DNA of 64,000 nucleotides from an uncultured Eubacteriales bacterium. GTDB lineage: Bacteria; Bacillota; Clostridia; Peptostreptococcales; Anaerovoracaceae. Numbering within the stretch: position 1 is the stretch's first letter; the number at the start of each line of letters is the position of its first letter. The translations under genes were made by a program, and so were the position numbers. Location: positions 38,483 through 102,482 of the forward strand of contig CACZAM010000003.1 of assembly GCA_902779185.1 (NCBI GenBank), in the 5' to 3' direction. The notes under the pieces were generated by a model. The model saw only the letters and a program-made list of their open reading frames with translations, ran no database searches and had not been told where the DNA came from. Positions 24,802 through 37,925 of the stretch are shown piece after piece.

Positions 24802-26892
24802 ATGAGCAGAGTACTGGACCGTTTCGGATCTATGGTATTCGATGACAAAGTAATGAGAGCAATGCTGTCCGAGGACGCATATCGCTCGATGCGAAATACT
24901 ATCAACAGGGGAGATCCTCTTAATCAGGAGATAGCCAATGCCGTTGCCCAGGCCATGAAAGACTGGGCGGTAGCAAACGGCGCAACACACTTCACGCACT
25001 GGTTCCAGCCGCTGACAGGGATCACTGCTGAGAAGCATGACAGCTTTATCCAGTCTTCGCCTGACGGCAGGGTAATAATGGAGTTCTCCGGCAAGGAGCT
25101 TATAAAAGGAGAGCCTGACGCATCATCATTTCCTTCGGGAGGACTGCGCGCCACCTTTGAGGCCAGAGGATATACAGCCTGGGATCCTACATCGTACGCA
25201 TTCATAAGGGACCGCACACTTTGCATCCCGACCGCCTTTTGCTCATACAGCGGAGAGGCGATGGATGAAAAGACATCACTTCTGAGATCGATGGATGCTC
25301 TGAACGTTCAGGCGCTGAGAGTGCTCCATCTTCTTGGCAATGATTCTGTCAAAAGGGTCCACGCCGTAGCCGGAGCCGAGCAGGAGTATTTCCTGGTGCC
25401 GCAGGAGCTTTACGAGAAAAGACCTGATCTGAGGTTTACCGGCAGGACGCTCTTTGGAGTCATGCCTCCGAAAGGGCAGGAACTCGATGACCACTATTTC
25501 GGAGTGATAAAGCCTGAAATAGCAAGATTCATGGAGGAACTGAATGATGAACTGTGGAAGCTCGGGGTATTCGCCAAGACAGAGCACAATGAGGTAGCGC
25601 CGTCGCAGCACGAGCTCGCATGCATATATACAAAGGTAAATGTCACTGTTGACCAGAACCAGCTGGTAATGGAGATGATCAAAAAGGTGGCAGAGAGGCA
25701 TGGCTTTGTAGCACTGCTCCATGAGAAACCGTATGAAGGCGTCAACGGAAGCGGAAAGCATAACAACTGGTCACTGTCAACGGACAAGGGAGACAATCTG
25801 CTTGCTCCGGGAGATACCCCTCATGATAACGCGCAGTTCCTGCTGTTCCTGTGCGCAGTAATAAAGGCGGTGGATGAGTATCAGGATCTTCTGAGGATAT
25901 CTGTCGCATCTGCCGGAAACGATCACAGACTGGGTGCGAGCGAGGCGCCTCCGGCAGTTATTTCCATATTTCTGGGCGATGAGCTCACGGCGGTCCTTGA
26001 ATCTATCGAAAAAGATATTCCTTATGAGGACAGCGGGGAGGTCCTCATGAAGCTTGGTACTGAGGTGCTTCCGGGGTTCAGAAGAGACAACACCGACAGA
26101 AACCGGACATCGCCGTTCGCTTTCACCGGAAACAAATTTGAGTTCAGGATGCCGGGTTCTTCAAGCAGTCTGGCTTTTCCGAATGTTATTCTCAACAGCG
26201 CTGTGGCAGATGCCTTAGGGTACTATGCCGACAGACTTGAGGGCGCCGCGGACCTCAGTGAGACTGTATATACACTTATCAGAGAGACCGTGCGTGATCA
26301 TAAGCGAATAATATTCAACGGCAACGGTTATGAAGAGGAATGGCTGTCAGAGGCGGCCGCCAGGGGTCTTTCAAACTACAGGACCACTCCGGACTGTGTA
26401 CCGCACCTGCTGGACGATAAGAATGTAAAGATGCTGACGGAGCAGAGAGTATTCAGCAGATCGGAGCTCGAATCCAGATGCGAGATCATTCTTGAGAATT
26501 ACTGCAAGACCATCTGCATTGAGGCAAGGACCATGAGATCCATGGCAATCAAGAGGATAGCGCCGGCAGTCGAGGAATATACAGCTGAACTTTCAGCCAA
26601 TATGAATGAGAAAAAGCGCGCTCTCCCTGATCTTGAATGCAGATTCGAGAAAGAGATAATCTTTAAGCTTTCCGAAAAAACTGACCTTATATACAGCGAT
26701 GTACAGGATGTGATCTGCGTTCTCAACACTCTGAGCGGTGATGATTATTTCAGTGACGCGCAGATCATCCGCGATGAACTGCTCCCGGCCATGAGAAAGC
26801 TGAGAGAGGACGGCGATGCCGCAGAGATGCTGACATCCAAGAAATACTGGCCTCTCCCGAATTACGGATTGCTTATGTTCGGGGAGAAGTAA
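24802..26892 (+). CDS. glnN: Type III glutamine synthetase
   Basis: 696 residues, the long GS III form found in Bacteroidetes, cyanobacteria and some Clostridia. It makes glutamine from glutamate, ammonia and ATP. Recognisable blocks are FPSGGLRATFEARGYTAWD, GAEQEYFLV, KTEHNEVAPSQHELA, the NGSGKHNNWS loop and RLGASEAPPAV. AAAGGAGG precedes the start. It is the first gene of an operon whose next three products all consume glutamine. The leader contains a GC-rich hairpin but no glutamine riboswitch I can recognise. Confidence 0.95.
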   Translation: MSRVLDRFGSMVFDDKVMRAMLSEDAYRSMRNTINRGDPLNQEIANAVAQAMKDWAVANGATHFTHWFQPLTGITAEKHDSFIQSSPDGRVIMEFSGKELIKGEPDASSFPSGGLRATFEARGYTAWDPTSYAFIRDRTLCIPTAFCSYSGEAMDEKTSLLRSMDALNVQALRVLHLLGNDSVKRVHAVAGAEQEYFLVPQELYEKRPDLRFTGRTLFGVMPPKGQELDDHYFGVIKPEIARFMEELNDELWKLGVFAKTEHNEVAPSQHELACIYTKVNVTVDQNQLVMEMIKKVAERHGFVALLHEKPYEGVNGSGKHNNWSLSTDKGDNLLAPGDTPHDNAQFLLFLCAVIKAVDEYQDLLRISVASAGNDHRLGASEAPPAVISIFLGDELTAVLESIEKDIPYEDSGEVLMKLGTEVLPGFRRDNTDRNRTSPFAFTGNKFEFRMPGSSSSLAFPNVILNSAVADALGYYADRLEGAADLSETVYTLIRETVRDHKRIIFNGNGYEEEWLSEAAARGLSNYRTTPDCVPHLLDDKNVKMLTEQRVFSRSELESRCEIILENYCKTICIEARTMRSMAIKRIAPAVEEYTAELSANMNEKKRALPDLECRFEKEIIFKLSEKTDLIYSDVQDVICVLNTLSGDDYFSDAQIIRDELLPAMRKLREDGDAAEMLTSKKYWPLPNYGLLMFGEK

Positions 26893-26924
26893 GGAATAAG
26901 GAGTTCATCTGAAGGGAGGAAGAT

Positions 26925-30130
<3,206 letters not shown>

Positions 30131-30133
30131 AAC

Positions 30134-32002
30134 ATGTGTGGAATAGTAGGTTTTACCGGGAACCAGCAGGCAGCGCCTGTACTGCTCAATGGTCTGTCAA
30201 AACTGGAGTACAGAGGATATGATTCCGCGGGACTTGCCGTACGCGACGGTGAGTCGCTTGCCGAGGTCGTAAAGGCGACAGGCAAGCTGAAGAATCTGGC
30301 GGATAAGATAGACAACGGAAAAGCGCTTCCGGGGACCTGCGGTATAGGACATACCAGATGGGCGACCCACGGCGAGCCTTCACAGAAGAACGCGCATCCG
30401 CACGTCAGCGGAAACGCGGCAGGTTCCGCCTCGGGACCGGTCGAATCCGATGTCGTAGGAGTCCATAACGGCATCATAGAGAACTATGAGGAGCTCAGGG
30501 ACAAGCTCCTGAGCAACGGCTACAGCTTCTACAGCACTACCGATACCGAGGTAGCAATAAAGCTGGTCGATTACTACTACAAAAAATACAAGATCGGACC
30601 TGTCGATGCCATCAACAGAATGATGGTGCGTGTAAGAGGTTCATACGCTCTCGCCCTGATGTTCAAGGATTATCCGGGTGAGATATATGCTGCCCGCAAA
30701 GACAGCCCGATGGTGATCGGCGTAGCGGACGGGGAGTCATTCATCGCTTCCGATGTACCCGCGCTTCTGAACTACACCCGTGACATTTATTATGTAGAAG
30801 ACATGCAGACGGTCAGGGTGCTTCCGGGAGAGATCCATTTCTTTGACCTCAACGGAGATGAGGTTGAGATGGAAAAGACCCATATCACATGGGATGCGGG
30901 CGCGGCAGAAAAAGGCGGCTATGAACATTTCATGATCAAGGAGATCCATGAGCAGCCGAAGGCCATACGCGATACTCTTAACAGCGTCATACACGATGGA
31001 AAGATCGATCTGTCTGCCTCAGGACTCACGAAAGATGTTCTTGAGGGGATCAGTGAGATATATGTCGTAGCATGCGGCTCTGCGTGGCACGCGGGAATGG
31101 CGGCAAAATATGTCATTGAGGATCTCGCCGAAGTTCCTGTCACTGCAGAGATCGCTTCGGAGTTCAGATATAAAAAGATGCTGATCGACAAGGATGCGCT
31201 TGTAGTCATCATCTCACAGTCAGGAGAGACAGCCGATACGCTGGCAGCACTGAGAGCAGCAAAGGAAAAAGGCATCCGCACTCTGGGATTAGTCAATGTC
31301 GTAGGATCCACCATAGCTAGAGAGGCGGACAATGTGCTGTATACACTTGCGGGACCTGAGATCGCGGTAGCTACTACAAAGGCTTACAGTTCTCAGCTTG
31401 CGGCACTGTACACGATAGCTGTCGCCATGGCAGAAGCAAAGGGAAGGATCAGCGAAGCGGACTATAAATACTATATTGAGGAACTGCAGGCTCTTCCGGA
31501 CAAGATAGAAAAAGCGCTTGAATCAAAAGAAAGAATACAGTGGTTCGCGGCAAAATACGCCAATGCCCGCGATGTGTTCTTCATCGGAAGGGGGCTTGAT
31601 TACGCGATCAGTCTCGAGGGAAGCCTCAAGATGAAAGAGATCAGTTACATACACAGTGAGGCTTACGCAGCAGGAGAGCTCAAGCACGGTACCATCAGCC
31701 TTGTAGAAAAAGGCATACTTGTGATAGGACTGCTGACACAGGATGAACTGCTCGAGAAGACCGTAAGCAATATGGCCGAATGCAAGGCGCGCGGGGCATA
31801 CCTGCTGGGCGTGACCACTGAGGGCAGATACAACGTTGAGGATTCCGTCAACTTCACCATCTATGTTCCGAGAGCGGACGAGCACTTCGTTGGAAGCCTG
31901 GCGGTCATTCCGCTGCAGCTGCTCGGATACTATATAAGCGTTGCGAAGGGTCTTGATGTAGATAAGCCGCGCAACCTCGCAAAGTCAGTAACGGTAGAAT
32001 AA
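30134..32002 (+). CDS. glmS: Glutamine-fructose-6-phosphate aminotransferase (isomerising)
   Basis: 622 residues. Cys2 is the glutaminase nucleophile (MCGIVGFTGNQ), with HTRWATHG after it. Two SIS domains form the sugar-isomerase half (SQSGETADTLAAL and a C-terminal KPRNLAKSVTVE). It makes glucosamine-6-phosphate, the entry to peptidoglycan sugars. The start is three bases after pyrG, and the ribosome site lies inside pyrG, so translation is coupled. No glmS ribozyme is present: the gene sits inside an operon with no leader. A strong terminator follows. Confidence 0.97.
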   Translation: MCGIVGFTGNQQAAPVLLNGLSKLEYRGYDSAGLAVRDGESLAEVVKATGKLKNLADKIDNGKALPGTCGIGHTRWATHGEPSQKNAHPHVSGNAAGSASGPVESDVVGVHNGIIENYEELRDKLLSNGYSFYSTTDTEVAIKLVDYYYKKYKIGPVDAINRMMVRVRGSYALALMFKDYPGEIYAARKDSPMVIGVADGESFIASDVPALLNYTRDIYYVEDMQTVRVLPGEIHFFDLNGDEVEMEKTHITWDAGAAEKGGYEHFMIKEIHEQPKAIRDTLNSVIHDGKIDLSASGLTKDVLEGISEIYVVACGSAWHAGMAAKYVIEDLAEVPVTAEIASEFRYKKMLIDKDALVVIISQSGETADTLAALRAAKEKGIRTLGLVNVVGSTIAREADNVLYTLAGPEIAVATTKAYSSQLAALYTIAVAMAEAKGRISEADYKYYIEELQALPDKIEKALESKERIQWFAAKYANARDVFFIGRGLDYAISLEGSLKMKEISYIHSEAYAAGELKHGTISLVEKGILVIGLLTQDELLEKTVSNMAECKARGAYLLGVTTEGRYNVEDSVNFTIYVPRADEHFVGSLAVIPLQLLGYYISVAKGLDVDKPRNLAKSVTVE

Positions 32003-32012
32003 AAAAGAAAAT

Positions 32013-32040
32013 GGGCAGTTCACTGAACTGCTCTTTTTTT
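32013..32040 (+). terminator. Strong terminator ending the glutamine operon
   Basis: GCAGTTC (32015-32021), loop ACT, GAACTGC (32025-32031), then TCTTTTTTT. It is a textbook intrinsic terminator 13 bases after glmS. Confidence 0.9.
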
Positions 32041-32199
32041 ATGTGGTCCCTTCAAATCCGAAATGTTAACAGATTTTCACAAAGTCTGCGGTACATGGGT
32101 GTTATTATTAAAGTGGATGAATCTCTTATGAGAAGAGAAAGATTCAGTGGGGTTTAACTGAAAGAAGTGCCGAACCTTAAAATAGAAGAGGTGATTGAT

Positions 32200-33384
32200 G
32201 TGAACAGAAAACGATTGATCACATTACTATTATTAATATGTATTACTGTCTGTATGACCGTATCGCTGACAGCCTGCGGATCAAAAGAAAAACCTGCGGA
32301 GCCGGAGGAGCCTGTCGTTACAGACGAGGAGACTGAAGCTGCTGAGGAAGCGGAGAGCGAATTCCCGAAAACAATGTATGTTACCGCGGAAGAAGGTCTG
32401 CTCCTGCGCAAAGGACCAGGCAAGAAAAATGATGTTGTAAGCGCTCTCAGCTACGGCCAGGAAATACAGGTTGAAAAGACGGAGGACGGATGGGCCTATA
32501 CGACAGCAGACGGCAATAAGGGCTGGTGCTCGATGGAATACCTGACGGAAAACAAGGGTGACATCAAAGACGCCGATAAAATCGCGTCTGCAAATGCCGA
32601 TCCGAACAAGCTTGTGGAGCCTACAAATACTTCTGTAGAGGGCTATCATGGCTATGTGGATTCCCCGGAAGGCCTCAATATGCGTTTCGGCCCGGGAGAG
32701 AAGTACAATATCATTGATGTTGTTCCGGACAAAACGGAACTGACCGAGCTGGGATGGGAAGAAGGATGGGTATACGTCAAATATAAAGACAATTACGGAT
32801 GGATCAACGCCCATTACTTCACACTTGAAGGCGGTAAGGAAAAGCCGGTGATCTATCTGTATCCGGAAGAGACAGCAGATGTCACGGTCAGGATCAGCCT
32901 GACTGACGGAAGTTTTACTAAGTGCATACCTGAGGGCGACGGAGAGTGGAATGTGACTGCTTCACCTGACGGCACGCTGACCGACAAGGCGACCGGGAAA
33001 ACCTACGACTATATCTTCTGGGAGTCGACCGACAATACCGAATATGACTGGTCAGAGGGTTATGTCGTAAAGGGAAGTGAAGCGGAAGTATTCCTGCGAG
33101 GCATTCTCCGGAAGATGGGGCTGAATGAAAAGGAATATACTGAATTCATCGACTACTGGCAGCCTCGTCTGGAGAAGAATGAGTATAACCTGATAAGTTT
33201 CCAGACGGATCGCTACACTGAATCAGCCAGGCTGGACGTAAGTCCTCAGCCTGACAGTGTGCTGCGGGTATTCATGGCGTTCAAAAGTATAGACGGTCCT
33301 GTCTTTGTAGCCAGACCTGATATAGAGCCTTTCGAAAGAGAAGGATTCACCGTTGTGGAATGGGGCGGAGCGGAAGTTCGCTAG
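32200..33384 (+). CDS. Lipoprotein with two SH3-like domains
   Basis: About 394 residues. A hydrophobic signal ends in SLTACGSK, a lipobox. After an acidic linker come two bacterial SH3 domains (GLLLRKGPGKKND...GWAYTTADGNKGWC and GLNMRFGPGEKYN...GWVYVKYKDNYGWI). The C-terminal ~180 residues begin KPVIYLYPEE, a domain common in clostridial lipoproteins but without known activity. GTG 32200 has AGAGGTG upstream and gives a proper signal start. It probably binds the cell wall from the outer membrane leaflet. Confidence 0.8.
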   Translation: MNRKRLITLLLLICITVCMTVSLTACGSKEKPAEPEEPVVTDEETEAAEEAESEFPKTMYVTAEEGLLLRKGPGKKNDVVSALSYGQEIQVEKTEDGWAYTTADGNKGWCSMEYLTENKGDIKDADKIASANADPNKLVEPTNTSVEGYHGYVDSPEGLNMRFGPGEKYNIIDVVPDKTELTELGWEEGWVYVKYKDNYGWINAHYFTLEGGKEKPVIYLYPEETADVTVRISLTDGSFTKCIPEGDGEWNVTASPDGTLTDKATGKTYDYIFWESTDNTEYDWSEGYVVKGSEAEVFLRGILRKMGLNEKEYTEFIDYWQPRLEKNEYNLISFQTDRYTESARLDVSPQPDSVLRVFMAFKSIDGPVFVARPDIEPFEREGFTVVEWGGAEVR

Positions 33385-33425
33385 CGGATGGCACTTTATC
33401 CGGCGACCTCTTCCAGGATGGTTAT

Positions 33426-34013
33426 TCACCTGACATTCTCTTTCAGATATGTTATTACGGAGCGGGCTAACGGGCCTGCTTCTTTTATTGATTTGATGCC
33501 TATGCCAAGAGTTCTGTATGACTCCGGATCGAGCATGCGGGAATCGTAGTCACCAGGGTGTTTTTCTATGATCAGCTCAGGAAGAACCGCTATGCCAAGC
33601 CCGTGCTGAACCATTGACAGCACGGCGAAGTCGTCCCTGAAATAGTACTTTACTTCAGGGTCAAAACCGGCCTGTTCAAAGACCTTCCGCACATCGCGGT
33701 CGTATGACTGATATGTCATGATGAAGGGATAGTCCCTGAGGATATCGACCGGCACGTAGTCGTAGCCGCTGAGATCGTGCTTTTCAGAGAAGACCACAAG
33801 CATTGGATCGTCAAGGAGAGGAATGAAGTCGATGGACTTCCGCTCCGGCTCGCTGAGAAGAGCTATATCGAGGGAGCCATCCGCGACTCCGCTTTCCATC
33901 TCGTCCTGCCCGCTTTCCACTATCTCAAAAATCACCTCCGGATAGTTTTCCTGAAAATAATCCAGCAGCTGAGGCAGCCAGGATGTGGAGGTATTGACTG
34001 CGGTATATTGTGA
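33426..34013 (-). pseudogene. LysR-family regulator lacking its DNA-binding domain
   Basis: The readable part is a LysR effector-binding domain. It is clearly paralogous to the intact LysR at 44153: both share DYPFIMTY, RDDFAVLSMVQ, GLGIAVLPE-like, GDYD.RMLDPE.YRTLGIGIKS. Homology continues upstream of the first usable start (GTG 33935) to base 34013 (residues NTSTSWLPQLLDYFQENYPE), where a stop codon cuts the frame. The N-terminal ~95 residues with the helix-turn-helix are missing. A truncated protein could be made, but it could not bind DNA. Deletion or recombination at ~34014 is the simplest explanation. Confidence 0.75.
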
Positions 34014-34072
34014 TCAGAAAGAAAGACCGCAATGGTCATGGAGATAAAAAACCAACAGAAGGAGGTAGCAAA

Positions 34073-34162
34073 ATGGATATTCTCATCACAATGGCTTACA
34101 CAGCACTCATGACACTGATTTGCGTAAAGGTTGTAGAGCACACACCAAACGAGCACAAATAA
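34073..34162 (+). CDS. Small membrane peptide of 29 residues
   Basis: ATG 34073 follows a strong AGAAGGAGG site. The peptide is MDILITMAYTALMTLICVKV plus a polar tail VEHTPNEHK: one likely membrane helix. I do not recognise it. A comparable peptide lies at 43976, beside the intact LysR paralogue. A terminator separates it from brnQ, so it is not a simple brnQ leader. Confidence 0.5.
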   Translation: MDILITMAYTALMTLICVKVVEHTPNEHK

Positions 34163-34192
34163 AAACTTTACAGATAAGAATGGTCGGCAAAA

Positions 34193-34224
34193 CGGAGGCT
34201 GCGGTATGACAGCCCTCCGCTTTT
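34193..34224 (+). terminator. Terminator between the small peptide and brnQ
   Basis: CGGAGGCTG (34193-34201) pairs with CAGCCCTCCG (34210-34219, one bulged C), then CTTTT. A TATAAT at 34228-34233 starts the brnQ promoter straight afterwards. Confidence 0.65.
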
Positions 34225-34227
34225 GCG

Positions 34228-34233
34228 TATAAT
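34228..34233 (+). promoter_or_regulatory. -10 box of brnQ
   Basis: Perfect TATAAT four bases after the T run of the preceding terminator. No good -35 is seen at the right distance. Confidence 0.45.
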
Positions 34234-34269
34234 AGATGTTGAATACGATATGATACGAGAGGTTGAGAG

Positions 34270-35595
34270 ATGAAAAAGGATCTCAGCATAAAAGAACTGG
34301 CAATAATGGGCGGAGCGCTTTTCTCGATGCACTTCGGCGCGGCATGCATGCTCTTTCCGGTGCAGTGGGGAAAGGACGCGGGCACAGCACTCTGGCCGGT
34401 ATTCGCAGGGGTAGTGCTTTCGGGAGTGCTCCTCCCGTATTTCGGATATCTGGCGCTTGTAAAAGGTGATGGCACATTTCTGGAAATAACGAGAAGGATC
34501 TCTCCTAAGTTCGGGACCGTATTCGCGGCGCTGACAATATTCGTCATAGGTCCTTTGTACATGGTGCCGAGAATGAGCGCCGCGGCCTGGGCGGCCATAG
34601 TGCAGATCACGGGGCTTGATACGGAGAGCATGCTTCCGGTAATACTGTTCTCGATCGTTTATTATCTGATCACCTACTGGTTCGTCGTCAACCCGGGAGA
34701 GGTGATGGATAAGATAGGAAAAATCCTGTTTCCGGTACTCGTGGTGGTTGTGACGGCAGTCATCGTAAAAAGCCTGGTAAGCCCGATTTCGAAGGAGTGG
34801 GCAGCTCCATCCTTTGATCAGAATCCTGTTGTTTACGGCTTCCTCCAGGGATATGCAACGGCCGACCTTCAGTGCGCACTGCTCTTCGGAGTGGTTGTGG
34901 TGCAGGGTATCAGGAATGCCGGCATAGCCGAGAAGGCTACGAACAGGAATCTGGTAAAGATCGGCATCATAGGACTCGGGCTCCTGCTGATAACAATTCT
35001 GGGCCACATGATCGCGGGCGCCAACACCGGCGGCACGATCGACCTTACACTCTCGGCGCTCTATACAGAAATGGTGCTGGTGCTCTGGGGAAAGGCCGGT
35101 GGAATTCTGTTCAACATAGCGCTTGTTGCGGCGGCGCTCACCACAGCTGTTGGCGCAGTCTCATCCACCTCCGAAATATGGGAAGAGATCATGCATGAGA
35201 AAAACAGCAGACTTTACACTTACAGGAACTTCTGCATAGCCTCCTGTGTGCTTTCGTGCATCGTTTCATTCGCGGACCTTGATACGATAGTCAAGGTGGT
35301 TGGGCCGGTGCTCGATGCCTGCTACCCGGCAGCTATAGTGATTGCCATGTATTACTGCCTCTGCAGAAACAATGCCTCGGCTGCAAACCTCAGGGCGGCA
35401 AAGTGGGCATTCATAGTCACTTTTGCCATAAGTGTGGTTGAGCTGGCATCCAGATACAGCGGAATGTTCAGCCTTGGCTGGAAATGGGCTGAAAACCTTT
35501 ACAGCAGCCTGCCGCTTTCCGCGTACAGCCTGGCGTGGCTCCCGGTTTGCATAATCGTATACGCAGCCGTCCGCCTCCTGCCGATAAAAGCCTGA
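34270..35595 (+). CDS. brnQ: Branched-chain amino acid carrier (LIVCS family)
   Basis: 441 residues with about twelve membrane helices. The N-terminal segment MHFGAACMLFPVQWGKDAG corresponds to the glycine-rich FGAGN motif of LIVCS carriers, and the overall pattern (GPLYMVPRMSAAAW, GYATADLQCALLFG) matches BrnQ. It imports leucine, isoleucine and valine with sodium or protons. A truncated LysR gene lies divergently upstream. azlCD, an exporter of the same amino acids, is at 10086. Confidence 0.88.
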   Translation: MKKDLSIKELAIMGGALFSMHFGAACMLFPVQWGKDAGTALWPVFAGVVLSGVLLPYFGYLALVKGDGTFLEITRRISPKFGTVFAALTIFVIGPLYMVPRMSAAAWAAIVQITGLDTESMLPVILFSIVYYLITYWFVVNPGEVMDKIGKILFPVLVVVVTAVIVKSLVSPISKEWAAPSFDQNPVVYGFLQGYATADLQCALLFGVVVVQGIRNAGIAEKATNRNLVKIGIIGLGLLLITILGHMIAGANTGGTIDLTLSALYTEMVLVLWGKAGGILFNIALVAAALTTAVGAVSSTSEIWEEIMHEKNSRLYTYRNFCIASCVLSCIVSFADLDTIVKVVGPVLDACYPAAIVIAMYYCLCRNNASAANLRAAKWAFIVTFAISVVELASRYSGMFSLGWKWAENLYSSLPLSAYSLAWLPVCIIVYAAVRLLPIKA

Positions 35596-35648
35596 CAGAG
35601 GCCGGGCCGCGTAAATCGTGCTGCCCGGGGCAGGCTGAGCAAAATTTC

Positions 35649-35687
35649 GGGATCCGGCAGAGGCCATCCTCTGCCGGATCCCTTTTT
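35649..35687 (+). terminator. Very strong terminator after brnQ
   Basis: A 15-bp perfect stem (35649-35663 with 35668-35682, loop CCAT) followed by TTTTT. Its T run merges into the promoter of tex. Confidence 0.9.
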
Positions 35688-35688
35688 G

Positions 35689-35697
35689 TGCTATAAT
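35689..35697 (+). promoter_or_regulatory. Extended -10 promoter of tex
   Basis: TGCTATAAT at 35689-35697, directly after the terminator T run, and identical to the elements at 1024 and 16047. The likely transcript start is near 35704, about 40 bases before TTG 35745. Confidence 0.6.
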
Positions 35698-35744
35698 AAT
35701 TGGGTTGCTGCAACAAGAGTGACTATACAAGAGAGGTTATATAT

Positions 35745-37916
35745 TTGGAAAAACTACTGAAGAAAATCGCTGAGGAAATCGGTATAAAACTCTGGCAGGC
35801 TGAGGCTGCCGCGGAGCTTATTGACAGTGGCTGCACCATACCGTTCATCGCCCGTTACCGCAAGGAGGCGACCGGCGCCATGGATGATGAAGTGCTGCGG
35901 AGCTTTGACGAGCGCCTGAGGTATCTGCGTAATCTTGAGGACCGCAAGCAGACTGTGCTGGCGGCCATAGATGAGCAGGGAAAACTTACCGATGAGCTCA
36001 GGGCTAAGATAGAAGCCGCCGAAACCGCTGCTGTCCTCGAAGACCTTTACAGACCGTATAAACCGAAGAGAAAAACCCGCGCTGGGATCGCCCGGGAGAA
36101 GGGAATGCAGGGGCTTGCGGATTACCTGATGTCAAAAGACTCTTCCGGCGACCCGGTAAAAGAAGCAGAGCAGTATGTTTCTGAAGAGAAGGAGATACCT
36201 GATGCCCAGACTGCCCTGAAGATGGCTCAGGATATAATCGCTGACGATATGTCCGACGATGCTGATATAAGGGCATGGATAAGACAGAAGACTCTCGACA
36301 AAGGAGCCATTTCGTGCAGCCTTGGCGCGGAAGGGAAAAAGCTGGCTGAATCCGGTGAGCGTTCGGTATATGAGAATTATTACGAGTACAGCGAGGCAGT
36401 TTCAAAGATCCCGGGGCACAGAGTGCTGGCGGTGAACCGCGGAGAAAAGGAGAAGATCCTTTCCGTATCAGTGGAAGCTCCTGAGGAGGACATTGACAGA
36501 TATCTCAAGCGCAAGATGCTGCGCAGAGTGACAGAAGCATGCAGGCCGTTTGTCGAGGCTGCGGTCGAAGACGGTTACAAGAGGCTTATCGCGCCGTCCA
36601 TTGAAACTGAGATAAGAGGCAGCCTGACGGAGGCGGCGGAGGAAGGCGCAATAAAGGTGTTCGGCTCGAATCTGGAGCAGCTACTAATGCAGCCGCCGCT
36701 GAAAGGCAAGACGGTGCTGGGCTGGGATCCGGCATTCCGCACGGGGTGCAAGCTCGCTGTCTGCGATCCTACGGGAAAGATAATGAAGACGGCTGTGATC
36801 TATCCGACCGCGCCGCAGAACAGAGTGGCAGAGTCTGTGAAAGTCCTTGAAGATCTGTGTGACAGGTACAATATAGATGTTATTTCTGTAGGCAACGGTA
36901 CCGCGTCGAGGGAGTCGGAAAAGATCATAGCGGATTTCATCCGTGATTACGAAAAGAAACAGCGCGGCAGAAAACTGCGCTATGCGATAGTCAATGAAGC
37001 GGGCGCGTCGGTTTACTCCGCGAGCAAGCTGGCAACCGAAGAGCATCCTGACCTGAATGTAGGAGAAAGGAGCTCGGCTTCGATCGCGCGCAGACTGCAG
37101 GATCCGCTGTCTGAGCTGGTAAAGATCGACCCTAAGGCGATAGGCGTGGGGCAGTACCAGCACGATATGAACCAGAAGCGTCTGGGGGAAGTGCTGGCTG
37201 CAGTTGTTGAGAAATGCGTAAACATGGTTGGCGTCGACCTGAACACTGCGTCACCGTCTCTTCTCGCGTATGTTTCGGGTATCAGCAGGCAGATCGCGGC
37301 AAACATCGTCGCATACAGAGATGAGCATGGCAGATTCAGTGAGCGTAAGGAACTGCTGAAAGTTCCTAAGCTGGGGCCGAAGGCCTTTGAGCAGTGCGCG
37401 GGATTCCTCAGGATCACTGACGGAAAGGAGCCTCTCGATGCTACTTCCGTGCATCCGGAAAGCTATGATGCCGCAAGGGCTATACTTAAGGAATGCGGTT
37501 ACGGAGCTGAAGACATAAAAGCCGGAAGAGTAAAAGGCCTGGCTGCACGAAAGGATATCGCGGACAGGCTCGGCATCGGGAAATACACTTTTGCGGATAT
37601 TGCCGCGGAGCTCGAAAAGCCGGGAAGGGATCCGAGAGAGGACGTACAGGCGCCAGTGCTCAGAAGCGATGTGCTGGAGATGTCAGACCTCAAACCGGGA
37701 ATGGAACTGAAAGGCACGGTGCGCAACATCGTGGATTTCGGAGCCTTTGTGGATATAGGAGTGCATCAGGATGGCCTTGTGCATATATCCGAACTAGCTG
37801 ACAGATATGTAAAGCATCCTCTCGATGTCGTCAAAGTCGGAGACATAGTAAACGTGAAGGTGCTGTCAATAGATGAGAAACGCGGTAAGATAGCGCTGTC
37901 AATGAGAGGGAGATGA
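35745..37916 (+). CDS. tex: Tex-like RNA-binding protein with S1 domain
   Basis: About 723 residues. The N-terminus matches Tex (IPFIARYRKEATGAMDDEVLR, LYRPYKPKRKTRAGIAREKG). The central YqgF-like RNase fold contains VLGWDPAFRTGCKLAVCDPTG, followed by helix-hairpin-helix units (NTASPSLLAYVSGI, LLKVPKLGPKAFEQCAGF). The S1 domain closes the protein (GTVRNIVDFGAFVDIGVHQDGLVH). Tex is a conserved transcription-associated protein. I take TTG 35745, eight bases after GAGAGG; the frame is open to 35700. Confidence 0.93.
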   Translation: MEKLLKKIAEEIGIKLWQAEAAAELIDSGCTIPFIARYRKEATGAMDDEVLRSFDERLRYLRNLEDRKQTVLAAIDEQGKLTDELRAKIEAAETAAVLEDLYRPYKPKRKTRAGIAREKGMQGLADYLMSKDSSGDPVKEAEQYVSEEKEIPDAQTALKMAQDIIADDMSDDADIRAWIRQKTLDKGAISCSLGAEGKKLAESGERSVYENYYEYSEAVSKIPGHRVLAVNRGEKEKILSVSVEAPEEDIDRYLKRKMLRRVTEACRPFVEAAVEDGYKRLIAPSIETEIRGSLTEAAEEGAIKVFGSNLEQLLMQPPLKGKTVLGWDPAFRTGCKLAVCDPTGKIMKTAVIYPTAPQNRVAESVKVLEDLCDRYNIDVISVGNGTASRESEKIIADFIRDYEKKQRGRKLRYAIVNEAGASVYSASKLATEEHPDLNVGERSSASIARRLQDPLSELVKIDPKAIGVGQYQHDMNQKRLGEVLAAVVEKCVNMVGVDLNTASPSLLAYVSGISRQIAANIVAYRDEHGRFSERKELLKVPKLGPKAFEQCAGFLRITDGKEPLDATSVHPESYDAARAILKECGYGAEDIKAGRVKGLAARKDIADRLGIGKYTFADIAAELEKPGRDPREDVQAPVLRSDVLEMSDLKPGMELKGTVRNIVDFGAFVDIGVHQDGLVHISELADRYVKHPLDVVKVGDIVNVKVLSIDEKRGKIALSMRGR

Positions 37917-37925
37917 TCATAACAT

